Shown piece by piece: positions 29,701 through 39,282 of a stretch of 64,000 nt of DNA (its first letter is position 1; each line of letters opens with the position of its first letter). The stretch spans positions 2,232,001 through 2,296,000 of the forward strand of contig JALJCQ010000003.1 in the NCBI GenBank assembly GCA_023091665.1. Reading direction: 5' to 3'. The notes below the pieces were generated by a model that did no database searches, was not told where the DNA came from, and was given only the letters and a program-made list of their open reading frames with translations. Source of the DNA: Pythium myriotylum. Taxonomy: Eukaryota > Oomycota > Peronosporomycetes > Pythiales > Pythiaceae. Made by a program: the position numbers and the translations under genes.

Positions 29701-32429
29701 CGCCACATCCCGTCTTTGTCTCCCACGCCACGGCTCGAAGTTTGCTGAGGCTTCAGAGCCAAGCAGTATTCCCAAACATCTTCGACGATAACCTCCTCCT
29801 CAGGCTTATCATTTGTCACCTCAGAAGTCACGACAGACACGATCACCTCCTCACTCGCGGGCTCGTTTGACTCGGCAACAACAGCAACTGAAGTATCAGC
29901 ACTCTCGGTAAGTGAAATGTCTTCCATAACTTGGTCATCCTCGTTAGGTTTTGGTTCACCGGCTTCGTGCTTCGAGTCCACTGGAGACGCGGGCACTTTC
30001 TCTTCGTCGGCTGCCTTATTAGTCTCCTCCAGAGACGAGCTAGCTGCCTCGATAACAGGAGAGTTCACTTTCGCTGTGTCATCCGAGGCACCTTCCTCGA
30101 CCTTGCTCGCTGGGGCGGCATCAACCGGTTGCGCCTCATCAGCCACAGGTTGTACCGCTTCAGCAACCACGGGCACTGAGGATTGGTCATCGTCCACATT
30201 TTCCACGGACTCGGATGCAGGCTCAGAGTGCTCTTCAATGACCTTCGCACCCTCTTCAGCATGTCCTTTTGACGTATCATAGTCAGCACTTTCCGAATCT
30301 CCAGAAGGTGCAACATTCTCAGAGACGGCTTCACTCTGCTCCACTTCCATCGCATCCGAAGCATCCACAGGTGCTTGTTCATCCTGCGGTGATTTTTCCT
30401 TTGCGTCATCATTTGAAGGAGAGGCTACGAACTCCTCAACTTTCTCTTCTCCGCCGGCTTCGATGGTTTCAACAGTCTCAACCACCTTCTTGACCTTGCG
30501 TATCCGCTGGATTTTTCGCTTGACGTACTTCGAGTTTCTCAGCAGTTCGCGGGACAGCACGTCCATCGTGCTAGCAGACCCACTCGATGCTCCATCAGCA
30601 GCTGCCTCGCCGCTCTCTGGCGTCGAACCGGACTCTGACTCGACGAGGCTCGCTAGCTTCTGCTTCTCTGATGAAGCCGCCATTTGGAGCCGCGTTCGAT
30701 AATCAACCACGGTCTGCACCAGAGCCTCGAATGAGTACTCAGTGGAGCCTTCTTCCGATCCAGTCTTCTCAGACTCACCGGAAGTGGAGACACTGAAATG
30801 CGCGAGCTCGTTGATGGTACTACATAACTTGAGGAAGCGAGCCGTAGACATCAGATCGAGTACAGCGTGGCTTCGTGGTGGGGCGATAAATGCAGCATCA
30901 ACCGGCGTGTCGTCCGCGTAAATCTTGAGTTCCTGGATCATGAGATTGACCGCGTCTTGAATATCGGATGCGCCGGAGCGGAGACGCTGTTGCTTCTTTG
31001 TGAAGTCCGTCTTGATTGTGGGCCCTGCCCCTGCAAGGAGCTCGAGTTTGATATCTTGCTGCGCCTCTTGATCCTCGGTTGCCTCTGACTCCTCTGGTTT
31101 GACGAGTGGTAGGCCGTCCCACTGCACGCGATGCGCAGCTTCGACAAGTTTTACCGAGCGCTGCAGCTTTAACACCCAATTCTCAAGCTTCTTGATCGAC
31201 AAGTTGTGCTTTGCACTTTGCATGGACCGGTTTGCACTAGACGTGGCGCCCGACGTCACGGCAGCACTGACTGCACCAGCACCACTTGCCTGTCGCGCTT
31301 TCTGGTGCATGTTCTCCTCAATAAGCTGTTTCAGCAACTGGTCTCGCTTGTGTGGGAAGTTGAGTTCGACAGTAGGGCGCACGGCGGCGTTGATGTCGCC
31401 ACCGAAATATTTGAGCGCGGCTTTGTCGTACGCGGTGGCCGCATCCACGGCCGTCGGAAACGTGCCTAAGTTGACCGTCTTGCCATTCACGACAATCTGC
31501 GCATGCGCGTAGCCTCGATAGACCTGCACACCGAGGTACTTGGGGCCGGTTGTGATCGGTACGTCACCTTCGCCAACGCCGGGCTTGCGCTTCTTGACGG
31601 CGCTGTTAGGCGTTGCATCGCTCTCTCGCGTAGGCGAGTCCTCGAGCCGTCGCTTGCCGCTGCCGCCACGACCTGCTCCACCGCGGCCCCCAGTGCCGCG
31701 CCCTCGACCGCGACCACGACCACGATTCGCAGTGTTGAAGCTCGGCGAAGCCACCGCGGCAGCCACCGCAGCGGCCGACGCAGAAGCTGGTGGCGCCGGT
31801 CGCACCGGCGTGGCCATGGCGCCAGTGGTCACCGTCGTAGTCGTTGCGGCTGGAGCCGTCGTCGGGCGCACGAAGCCATCATGCAAATGCGGGAAGTTGA
31901 GCTGCGCGGCGCGGCCAAAGAGCTGGATGGCCGTCTTGTCGTACGCGTGGGCGGCCTCGATCTCGCTGCTGAAGAGCCCGAGCTGCAGGAACTTGCCGTC
32001 TTTCTGGATGCGCGCGACGAAAGGTTTCTTGGCGCCCTTGGTCACGAGCTTGAGCACGCCGCGGTACTTGGACTCGCGCACGTCCTCGGACCGAACAGGC
32101 ACCATGCGCCCGAGCTCGTCCTGGACCGTGAAGCCGGCCTGTGTCGGGCCGTTGTCGGCCGACGGCTTGGGCGTCAGGTGGCGCTTGGCGTCCTTGCACG
32201 ACTTGCAGTAAAAGTCGCCCTCCGGGATCTCGGCGAGCGGCGGCGCGAGGCAGTACGTGTGGTACTCGGCGTCGCAGCCGTCGCAGAGCAGGATCTGGTT
32301 GGCGTTCTGGTCGAGCCCACAGACGACGCAGCCCGAGCCGGGCGGCAGCGTCGCTCGCGGCGCGGCGGCCGGAGCAGGCGGGTTCGTCGGCTGCAGCAGC
32401 GATCGAGCGTGAGCAAAGCGCCGTCCCAT
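26721..32429 (-). CDS. Giant PHD - AP2 - AP2 - class II histone deacetylase
   Basis: About 1,886 residues in two exons, 32429-28569 and 28520-26721; the 48-nt intron is open and in frame but has a GTAAGT donor, CTAAC and CACAG. Order: PHD finger (about 33-80, 'LLCDGCDAEYHTYCL'), two AP2-like domains (about 118-180 'KYRGV...AYDKTA...LNFP', and about 300-365), a long helical and acidic middle, a class II HDAC domain (about 1260-1660) and an Asp/Glu-rich tail. HDAC catalytic elements are complete: 'RPPGHH', 'LDWDIHHGNGTEE', 'SAGFDGH', 'LEGGYD'. Together these parts suggest a deacetylase with its own chromatin reader and DNA-binding modules. The first open codon upstream is GTG, so ATG 32429 is taken as the start. 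Confidence 0.85.
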   Translation of the reverse strand: MGRRFAHARSLLQPTNPPAPAAAPRATLPPGSGCVVCGLDQNANQILLCDGCDAEYHTYCLAPPLAEIPEGDFYCKSCKDAKRHLTPKPSADNGPTQAGFTVQDELGRMVPVRSEDVRESKYRGVLKLVTKGAKKPFVARIQKDGKFLQLGLFSSEIEAAHAYDKTAIQLFGRAAQLNFPHLHDGFVRPTTAPAATTTTVTTGAMATPVRPAPPASASAAAVAAAVASPSFNTANRGRGRGRGRGTGGRGGAGRGGSGKRRLEDSPTRESDATPNSAVKKRKPGVGEGDVPITTGPKYLGVQVYRGYAHAQIVVNGKTVNLGTFPTAVDAATAYDKAALKYFGGDINAAVRPTVELNFPHKRDQLLKQLIEENMHQKARQASGAGAVSAAVTSGATSSANRSMQSAKHNLSIKKLENWVLKLQRSVKLVEAAHRVQWDGLPLVKPEESEATEDQEAQQDIKLELLAGAGPTIKTDFTKKQQRLRSGASDIQDAVNLMIQELKIYADDTPVDAAFIAPPRSHAVLDLMSTARFLKLCSTINELAHFSVSTSGESEKTGSEEGSTEYSFEALVQTVVDYRTRLQMAASSEKQKLASLVESESGSTPESGEAAADGASSGSASTMDVLSRELLRNSKYVKRKIQRIRKVKKVVETVETIEAGGEEKVEEFVASPSNDDAKEKSPQDEQAPVDASDAMEVEQSEAVSENVAPSGDSESADYDTSKGHAEEGAKVIEEHSEPASESVENVDDDQSSVPVVAEAVQPVADEAQPVDAAPASKVEEGASDDTAKVNSPVIEAASSSLEETNKAADEEKVPASPVDSKHEAGEPKPNEDDQVMEDISLTESADTSVAVVAESNEPASEEVIVSVVTSEVTNDKPEEEVIVEDVWEYCLALKPQQTSSRGVGDKDGMWRLLPLDSEKGEFVQDLFLTDDEIAEMEVAESEVCGGKRDEFNQTNDPHAWASKLTDLHKNEVTLRDRVKAEAERRAALEGVIKIEQERLSQVFVVYRRMLESITAKASDAQKKHQRITRDLLLVELMKETFAPILDELLQQCDSVFLERLEKLSDRFEDFQQEFEYYTEALVSVTGTSLGQENGHLKEETDVLPNGAITETDEEEDNTGLRGAYVSFYMEEIESLWKERCRAVESLFAILRSLTFVDGENPAAEQEAIDVLTGASVLRRRVLENLEQWKSVEWPTQLATPSFMSSFLGEGSSRAPSVQQLLPTAKQTEQSAVGSAMGELKQIIIDLTQEGPSSSSTRVVRHSTLVAYHPVFLDHQTPKDHPECPERLNVSSPEICGVCQLSNAQDAILQRIITNLNTLRKKFDDALKIDRLTQSADELSPAESTLLAVHSPAYLQQLKDRSREASAPKETTGRGPVSLATPALVFETNRGAVDLPTTGLSETRASPTGSMGGAFGAFNTVPTGIAMDTYVSSKSWDVARAAAGTVCLAVDRVVRKEFRNAACLVRPPGHHVGRHGRTLDAPSSGFCLLNNVVIGAVHARQYPWIRRVAVLDWDIHHGNGTEELMRDDPDGFFSSVHLYASGKFFPGTGKSEKKDNLVNVALENSGIGSGSTAFRTALEEQILPAMRAFRPDIIFISAGFDGHKDDILGGRAAVKNTAVPAGYLEEDYVWATQEVLKIADECCDGRVISVLEGGYDVRKETNSLAKSVAAHIGAIASYEQERRQKESSVEVVEAAEGGVKTESSLGVLLSLLAKDLNDDDVVIIDDDEDDEEDPAADKSGLLSNGDVDVEDEDDLDDEDVDGDGVEVDEEDDGTHGHADHDDVDEDVVMTDEDHEGDHSVDEDDADAHSTGLSFAASLSVDGDDDEAQHSQEELEGHEVAIEGQPQPQGTRIETPEYDHLEGTGDEDEDMVGDHGDDDEEGDEAPGDLLGDEDHDSVGELPSLS

Positions 32430-33026
32430 GGTCAGTTCCACACAACAAGGTCGTCACCTGGTCCGTGTTCATCGCGAGCCGTCGGGCGTCGTAACTCGGC
32501 GAGCAGACGTCCCCAGAAGCTCGGCGACCCACGAGGCGATAGCTGGCGATCTGCTCTCCACGATGCGCGCAAGAGCCGTGCGTTCCGTCGCGTCTGCGCG
32601 TCGCCCGTCGAGTTCGCGCGGCGCGTCCGAGAGCGATTCCACCGCCGATGGGGTCCGGCGGCACTAACCCGCGCGCGCGCTCGCCTCTCCCCCTTTTTGT
32701 GACCTCCAATTCGGGACCCCACTCGTCCCGAATCCCTCTTCAAACCGATCCCCCCGCGCATTCAAACGGGTGTTCGACCTTACGTTCGCGCGCACTTAAA
32801 GGAGTCTAGTTTCTTTTCCGCCCTTCGTGCTGGTCGACCAGCGGTGGGCGTCGTTTAATTGCCAGTATGTGGACAACAATTGCTCTTTTCCTATTCACAT
32901 CCTGTCAAGTGGACAATATCTTGGGGTCAGCAGAGTGATGGTCTGCTGCCCCCACGGCAGAGGTTGGTTTCTGCTTGTTGGCACGCCAACTCGCCAACTC
33001 GCCAACGCCTCCCCCTTCCTTCCTCC
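32430..33026. promoter_or_regulatory. Divergent promoter region, HDAC and PPIP5K
   Basis: About 600 bp between two divergent long genes. A plus-strand frame continues upstream of the PPIP5K ATG to 32859 but is of low coding quality. No motif was identified with confidence. Confidence 0.4.
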
Positions 33027-36000
33027 ATGTCGGTCTCCGAGGACGACATGCTGCTCGAGGCGCTCTCGCCCGTGGCCGAGAGCGACAACCAGGCGACCTC
33101 GTCGCCCTCGGGCAGCGACTACGAAGGCGACGAGAGCGATGTCGAGGCCGCCTACTCGATCGGCGTCTGCGCCATGGACAAGAAGGCGCGCTCGACGCCC
33201 ATGAAAGAGATCCTCTCGCGGCTGCCCAAGCGCCTCTTCCGCGTCGTCATCTTCGGTGACCACACGATTCTCCACGAGGACGTCGCCCACTGGCCCAAGT
33301 GCGACGCGCTCATCGCGTTCTTCTCGAGCGGCTTCCCCATGGACAAGGCCAAGCAGTACGTCGCGCTCCACAAGCCCGTGGTCGTCAACGACTTGCTCAA
33401 GCAAGATCTGCTGCTCGACCGCCGTGATGTCTACCGGGTGCTCGAAGAGCACAACGTCCCGACGCCGCGACATGTCTTCATGAACCGAGACAATTACGAC
33501 GGCGAGCCGTCCGAGCTCATCGAGAGCGAGGACTATATCGAAGTCAACGGCGTGCGCATCTCCAAGCCCTTCGTGGAAAAGCCTGTGGACGGAGAGGACC
33601 ACAATATCAACATTTACTACCCGATGAACGCCGGCGGCGGCTGCAAGAAGCTCTTCCGCAAGGTCGGGAACCGATCCTCGGCGTTCGAGCCGCGGATCAA
33701 CAACGTGCGCACAAACGGCTCGTTCATCTACGAAGAGTTCCTCTCTACGCAAGGTACGGATGTCAAAGTGTACACGGTTGGCCCGAACTACGCCCACGCT
33801 GAGGCGCGCAAGTCTCCTGTGCTCGATGGCCGCGTTGTACGCGACGCTGACGGCAAGGAAGTGCGGTACCCCGTGATCCTCTCGACCAAGGAGAAAGAGA
33901 TCGCGTACAAAGTATGTCGCGCGTTTGGTCAGACGATCTGTGGCTTTGACATCCTTCGAGTTCAGGACGCGAGCTACGTCTGCGACGTCAACGGCTGGAG
34001 CTTTGTCAAGAACTCCGAGAAGTATTACGAGGACTGCGCGACACTCATGGCCAAGTACCTCGTGCAGAGCCTCGAGGCAGACGGCAAGGATACGACTGTG
34101 GACCCTTTCAGCCTCTCTTCCTTCACGTCGCCTCCGCTGCGGTTCATGTCTATGGCTAGTATGGGCATCGGTAGCGAACTGGCTGAGCCTGTGACCCAGC
34201 TCGCTTGCGAGAGCGAAAGCAAGATCCCACAAGGTGCGGAAGTTCATGAAGAAGAACTGCGTTGCGTGCTTGCGGTGATCCGCCATGGCGACCGCACGCC
34301 CAAGCAAAAGATGAAAATGATCGTGTGCCACCCGTCTTTCCTCGAGTTCTACGAGGCAAAAGTAGCTGCAGGCGACGGCAGTGGCAAGAAAAAGAAGAAA
34401 GACCTAAAAATCAAGGCCGTTGCGGACTTGGAGGAGCTGCTGGAAGTTAGCAAGAACCTCATCCGTCTCTACGAGGAGCGTGATCCGGAGTTCCAGGCTT
34501 TTCTCAATGATCGCGAAGTCTCGTACGGCGAGGATCCAAATGACCGCATGAAAGGATACCGAACGTTGCGTGACGTCCTCCAGCGATGGCAACTCAACGG
34601 CATCAACCGCAAGGTGCAACTCAAACCAAAGGAGTATGAAACTATCGAGAATCAGGATGGTGAAGGGGAGACCCAGCGCGCAAGCAAGCTTATGCTGATT
34701 CTGAAGTGGGGTGGCGATCTGACCCACACAGGCATGGAACAAGCTGAACGTTTGGGGCAACGCTTTCGCCAGAAGCTGTACCCCGGTGGCGAGGGTGGTC
34801 TCATTCGTTTGCATTCAACTTACCGTCATGACCTGAAGATTTACACAAGCGATGAAGGTCGCGTGCAGAAGACTGCTGCATCGTTCGCAAAAGGTTTGCT
34901 GGAGCTGGAGGGCGATATTATTCCAATCCTTGTGGGGTTGGTGCTCAAGTCGAAGGACGCAGACTCAATGCTGGACCAGTCCGGCTCGGAGGCTCAAGAA
35001 ATAATCATGAAGGTCAAGCAGCGCCTCCACACGATTATTCACCGTGGTGACAGCTGTGCCGAGCTGATCGAGTCTTCGTCGCGGCTCATTCGCTCAGTTG
35101 CACAGGCCCTCACGTCGGTGGATCAGCCAATCAAGAAGATGGAGGTGATGCACAAGCTGCTGAGCAAGCTCAAGGATCAGCTGACTCGCATTCTTCAAGA
35201 GAAAGCCCAGGTCAAGGCCGAGCTCACGAAAAAGAAGAACCGACAGGAGCAGGATCCACTCACGCGCGTGTCTCGTAGCGACAACAATAGCGGCGTGCTT
35301 GAGCGGTCACGAAGTGCCAGTGCGACGCGCACTCGATTTGGCATGCGCCCAGGAGGCCACATTCACGCATACACAATCGACGAACAAAAGGCCATTAATC
35401 GGTTCAGCAACCAGATTCCGGAAGAGGATGCGTTGTACCCGGAGCCTTGCGGCCAGGAAACACTAGAGATGATGCGCGAGCGGTGGGCCAAGTTGTACCG
35501 TGATTTCTATAGCAAGAAGACTGACACGTACGATCTCTCTAAGATCCCGGATATCCACGACTGCATCCGCTACGATGCGATCCATAACTCGCATCTCCAC
35601 CTCACCAATGTGCGCGAGGTGTTGGACATTGCTTCGTCGCTGGCGCACGCGCTCGTGCCGCAGGAGTATGGTATCAACTTGAACGAGAAGATCTACATCG
35701 GTTCAGCCATGTGCCGAACACTACTGATGAAGATCAAGGACGATCTGGACCTCGCGCGTGGACTGCGCCTCGCCACAACACACCGACTGAACCCAAGCTA
35801 CGCTAAGGACAAGCACGAGATCAAGTCCAAGCACCGCTCCGTGCGTACCCGTCTCTACTTTACGAGCGAGTCTCACTTGCACACACTTTTGAACGTGCTT
35901 CGTTACGGCCGCGACGACTGTCCCATTAAGGCACCGACGGGCGAAGAGGCCAAGAAGTGGATCGAAGATATTCCGGAGCTGTGCTACATGACTCACTTCG

Positions 36001-36428
36001 TTGTCCGCGTGTTCGAGCGCTTCCAGTATGCGCCGGACGACCCGCAGCGGTTCCGCATTGAAATTTCGTTCTCGCCCGGCGCCGATCAGGATCCGATGAA
36101 CGAAGAAGTTGGTAAGCACTTGGAAGTCTCGCCACCCAAGATCATCTCTCGAGAGGGACTCACGTGCCAAGAGCTCGTCGACTACTTCGCGGACGTGATT
36201 GGGTTCGCTGAGAGGAACAATTTGTCCAAGGACAAGGACGCCAACAAGGCACCGGTGGCCTTGTCGCCACCATCGCAGAAGTCCGACTCAAGCAGCGACA
36301 GCTCAACGACCGAGCCAGCGTCACCAGTGGTGAACCTCACGTCGTTCAAGCGATCGGACTACCTGCTCAGCAATAACAGCAGCAGCAGCGGCGAGCCCGA
36401 GGAAGCGGACGCGACGGCCTCGGCGTGA
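33027..36428 (+). CDS. Diphosphoinositol pentakisphosphate kinase (PPIP5K/VIP1)
   Basis: 1,133 residues from ATG 33027, intronless. The N-terminal kinase is an ATP-grasp domain (about 65-390): 'FRVVIFGDHTILHEDVAHWP', 'PVVVNDLLKQDLLLDRRDVY', and 'VCDVNGWSFVKNSEKYYED', with Asp and Asn at the metal site. From about residue 410 a histidine-acid-phosphatase domain begins with 'VIRHGDRTPKQKMKM', continues with 'LKIYTSDEGRVQKTAASFA', and reaches 'FTSESHLHTLLNVLRYG'. The C-terminal 60 residues are Ser-rich. These enzymes add the 1-phosphate to InsP6 or 5-InsP7, while the phosphatase half removes it, and link phosphate and energy status to signalling. The domain lengths are complete. Confidence 0.93.
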   Translation: MSVSEDDMLLEALSPVAESDNQATSSPSGSDYEGDESDVEAAYSIGVCAMDKKARSTPMKEILSRLPKRLFRVVIFGDHTILHEDVAHWPKCDALIAFFSSGFPMDKAKQYVALHKPVVVNDLLKQDLLLDRRDVYRVLEEHNVPTPRHVFMNRDNYDGEPSELIESEDYIEVNGVRISKPFVEKPVDGEDHNINIYYPMNAGGGCKKLFRKVGNRSSAFEPRINNVRTNGSFIYEEFLSTQGTDVKVYTVGPNYAHAEARKSPVLDGRVVRDADGKEVRYPVILSTKEKEIAYKVCRAFGQTICGFDILRVQDASYVCDVNGWSFVKNSEKYYEDCATLMAKYLVQSLEADGKDTTVDPFSLSSFTSPPLRFMSMASMGIGSELAEPVTQLACESESKIPQGAEVHEEELRCVLAVIRHGDRTPKQKMKMIVCHPSFLEFYEAKVAAGDGSGKKKKKDLKIKAVADLEELLEVSKNLIRLYEERDPEFQAFLNDREVSYGEDPNDRMKGYRTLRDVLQRWQLNGINRKVQLKPKEYETIENQDGEGETQRASKLMLILKWGGDLTHTGMEQAERLGQRFRQKLYPGGEGGLIRLHSTYRHDLKIYTSDEGRVQKTAASFAKGLLELEGDIIPILVGLVLKSKDADSMLDQSGSEAQEIIMKVKQRLHTIIHRGDSCAELIESSSRLIRSVAQALTSVDQPIKKMEVMHKLLSKLKDQLTRILQEKAQVKAELTKKKNRQEQDPLTRVSRSDNNSGVLERSRSASATRTRFGMRPGGHIHAYTIDEQKAINRFSNQIPEEDALYPEPCGQETLEMMRERWAKLYRDFYSKKTDTYDLSKIPDIHDCIRYDAIHNSHLHLTNVREVLDIASSLAHALVPQEYGINLNEKIYIGSAMCRTLLMKIKDDLDLARGLRLATTHRLNPSYAKDKHEIKSKHRSVRTRLYFTSESHLHTLLNVLRYGRDDCPIKAPTGEEAKKWIEDIPELCYMTHFVVRVFERFQYAPDDPQRFRIEISFSPGADQDPMNEEVGKHLEVSPPKIISREGLTCQELVDYFADVIGFAERNNLSKDKDANKAPVALSPPSQKSDSSSDSSTTEPASPVVNLTSFKRSDYLLSNNSSSSGEPEEADATASA

Positions 36429-36808
36429 TTGACAACAGATAGAGACGAGGAAACGGGATAAATATACAATACATAGGTTGTCTGTGTGGATCCTTTCGTT
36501 GCACGGTTCGTTCTGAACTTGAAGTGTCGAAGGAAAGTTGGTGGACTGGCTATTACGAAGAGCTGGTGACTGCGATTTCGTCATCGAAGTCCCACGTGAC
36601 TGCTGCAACTGTTTCAGAGTCCACGATTCGTCCAAGAGAAAAAAGAATTGGGGCGTCTGAGCCGTCCAACAGACCATCCGTCTCTCCCTGACGCCACGAA
36701 CCCAACGATGCGATGCCAATTTTCTTCTGCGGCCCCAAGGAACCGCAGAAAAAAAAAATGGCATCCGAAGATCCAAGTCTTCAGTGCAGCTTACGTTCAT
36801 CTCGAGAA

Positions 36809-37819
36809 ATGGAGGAGGGGGCAGCGATGGAGACCACGCGCGCGTTGCTGGGTGGGAGTGCGACCAGAGACGCTAAGGTCGTGCGGCGGCTTCTGGAGGA
36901 ATGCCACGCGAACATCGAGACTCGGCACGAAGACTGGTGCGTTGGCGGAGTCCTTTGTGTGTCTGGGGAACCAAGCCTCGTTGGAATGCGTCCGTAGGAT
37001 GGAAGGACTCCGCTGTTGCTGGCTGCTGAATATGGACATGCCAACGTCGTGGAGCTGCTTCTGAACCCCCAGTGCAATGACGACGCTCAGAGCAAGGTGA
37101 GTTGCCCAAGATCTCAGGAGCAGAGGACGACAAAAACTCATTCTATGAAGTCTTGTTGGTAGAACGGATAGACAGCTCTCCATCATGCTGCGTAATATGG
37201 CGACACTCGAGTGGCGACGTTGCTTGTGGCAGCGAACTGCAGCCTGGACGCTCAAGATGGGGTAGGCAGGAGCAGGTTGGGTCGGTCACCACGGGGAAGA
37301 TTTGACGGCGTGGTTTGTGGATTGGTCGCTGGGTCTCAGGGTGGATGGACAGCGCTGCACCACGCATGTCGGAATTGTGACGAGAACGCTGCGCAGCTCC
37401 TTCTTGGCGCAGACTGCGATGCAAGAAAAGTAGACAAGGTACGTTGGGATCGCCGACTTGATTTGAGATATGCCCCTAACTAAACTTCTCTCTGGTAGCG
37501 TGGATTCTCTGCATTGCATGTGACGGTCGCGAATCAAGACGACGGAGATATCCCTTCGTATAGAGGGTCGGTCCACCGAATGCCGTCAATTCTCGGAACG
37601 CTCGTAACGAATGGCGTCAAGTGGGATACCAAGTGCGATGAAATTGCCAGCACAGGCGGAGCAATACGCAAGGTATCAGCATTAAAACTTTGCTACCGTT
37701 TATGGGAAGTAGAACGCGCGAACAACTTGGCGCTGACGAATATCCCATTGGAGATCATTCAAACTGATATCAAGTGGTGGTGTATCAGCCACTTGACTCG
37801 AAATCCTCGAGGGTCTTAA
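36809..37819 (+). pseudogene. Ankyrin-repeat pseudogene, about one repeat per exon
   Basis: Successive exons each encode roughly one ankyrin repeat: 36809 to about 36937 ('VVRRLLEECHANIETRHED'), about 36998-37096 ('GRTPLLLAAEYGHANVVELL'), about 37164-37260 ('VATLLVAANCSLDAQDG'), about 37339-37438 ('TALHHACRNCDENAAQLLLG') and about 37500-37819. Introns between them have GTGAGT or GTACG donors and TAG/CAG acceptors. The third exon has two in-frame stops, TAG at 37169-37171 and TAA at 37193-37195, where repeats normally have 'G.TALHHAA.YG'. The first junction also fails to keep phase with its obvious GTGCGT donor. Not known to be expressed. Confidence 0.7.
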
Positions 37820-38128
37820 CCTCGTGGGATGCTGATGGGTCTCCGTGAAGTGTCTAGGACGAGATTCAGGTTCAGGTCCACTGAACTTTCGACATCTGTG
37901 AACGTTCATGTTGATGGATTGATAGCTCGCTAGCGGACACGATACGAACGTGAGTGCTGGTGCCATATCTCTTTCTCTCTGTGTGTTCTCACGTTCTCTC
38001 AACTCCAGCTTTCTCGACGACTCTCCCTTTCTCTTTGTTTCTCGCTCGCTCTATTTGTTGCCCAAGACCTTTGGCTTCGCGGATGGAACGTTCTTGACGT
38101 CATTGACTTCACAGAGCCCTACGTACCC

Positions 38129-38533
38129 TTACGTGAGGCTCTCAGCTTTGACGGTCAGTGAGATCGTGCTGTCGATTCGCGCCGGCTCATCGGTTGAGAA
38201 GAGCATGATCGTCCTCGACCTTTGGGACGTTGTCGTCGACTTGGCGCACAATCGCGCACGATTCTTTGTTCGGCGAATTGCCAGCGTCGTCGAGCAGGCT
38301 GCACGGGTACATATTGCCCATGACATCCGAGTTGCCCTCTTGGACCGTGTAGTTGAAATAAAAGGCCGGCACGTTCTGATTGTTGACAAGACAGGACCCA
38401 CGTCAAAGTTGCTGCCGTGGTAGACGGACGTGGGCAGCGCGACGCCGAGGTTCAGGTCTTGTCCCGAGACCGAGTACACGCACGCAAAGTTGACGCTCGT
38501 CTGTCCGGTCCTCTGATATCCGAACCAACACAT
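38129..38533 (-). pseudogene. Frameshifted fragment of an unrecognised gene
   Basis: The minus strand carries coding-like sequence broken across frames: 'VYSVSGQDLNLGVALPTS' in one, 'FYFNYTVQEGNSDVMGNMYP' in another, and a return to the first near the end, implying at least two frameshifts. The first 100 bp (38424-38533) are part of the CRN-associated repeat and recur at 40427 and up to 43437. The parent family was not recognised. It may be a gene fragment captured at the edge of the duplicated unit. Confidence 0.45.
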
Positions 38534-39282
38534 CGCTCTTTCCGCGCTGAGAAACTAGCCCGGAAAGACCACAATCTGATCGAGTTATGACACGATCTTG
38601 ACATCTTCGGCGGCTAGGCAAGCAGGATGGCGCGGCAACCTCAATGATATATGACGTCAAGACTCATTGGGAAACGTGCATCCGTCTGTTGGGCAGGCCT
38701 ATGTTATTGTCAAGTAGAAGGTGGTTCAAGCTGTTGAGATCACTGAAACGAGAGAGAACTTTCACCCCACCCGTGATGTGAAGGAGAGTTTCTGCGAAAC
38801 CAAAAAACACGAGAAATGCTGTATTGACTTGAATGGCCAACGTCATACTGAGCTGTGCGTCTCAACCATCTCCTCGTACATTGCACTATGCACCGGCATT
38901 CGCCGAACCAGATCGAAAGCATACCTCATCCTTTCCTGCTGCAAGAACTCCGGACTAAGCTCATCCGACATCAACTCGTATCTCTCCAGCATTTCTGCTG
39001 CAGCATCGTCACGTCCACTTGCACCTCGAATCAACTTCTGACGCTTCAGTGGAGGACCACACGAGTCCAAGACGTTCAAACCAATCCTCATCGCAAATAC
39101 TCCATCACTCGAAGGTCCACTTCTCTGCTTCAAAATTTCTCTCATCACCTTGAATCCGTTGGCCGGACACTTCAACACCATCCTAGCAATCTTGCGGTCC
39201 GCTGTGAACCACAAGAAATACCAGTAGTCGTTTAAGTTGGTGTGAGACCCACAGGAGCACAACGCCCTTCACTCTTCACATC
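38424..39282. repeat. CRN-unit repeat R1
   Basis: About 860 bp nearly identical to 40427-41286 in the same orientation, offset about 2,004 bp. It covers the C-terminal part of the CRN gene, its 3' flank, and the start of the captured fragment. The similarity continues at lower level through the rest of the CRN coding region. Confidence 0.85.

Noticed and set aside
31503..32702. 399-codon plus-strand frame opposite the HDAC N-terminus
   Set aside because: Lies across the PHD and AP2 coding region on the other strand; the composition is a complement shadow.
36449..36808. Possible short gene after PPIP5K
   Set aside because: Frames of about 60-160 codons lack domains; probably 3' UTR and spacer before the ankyrin pseudogene.
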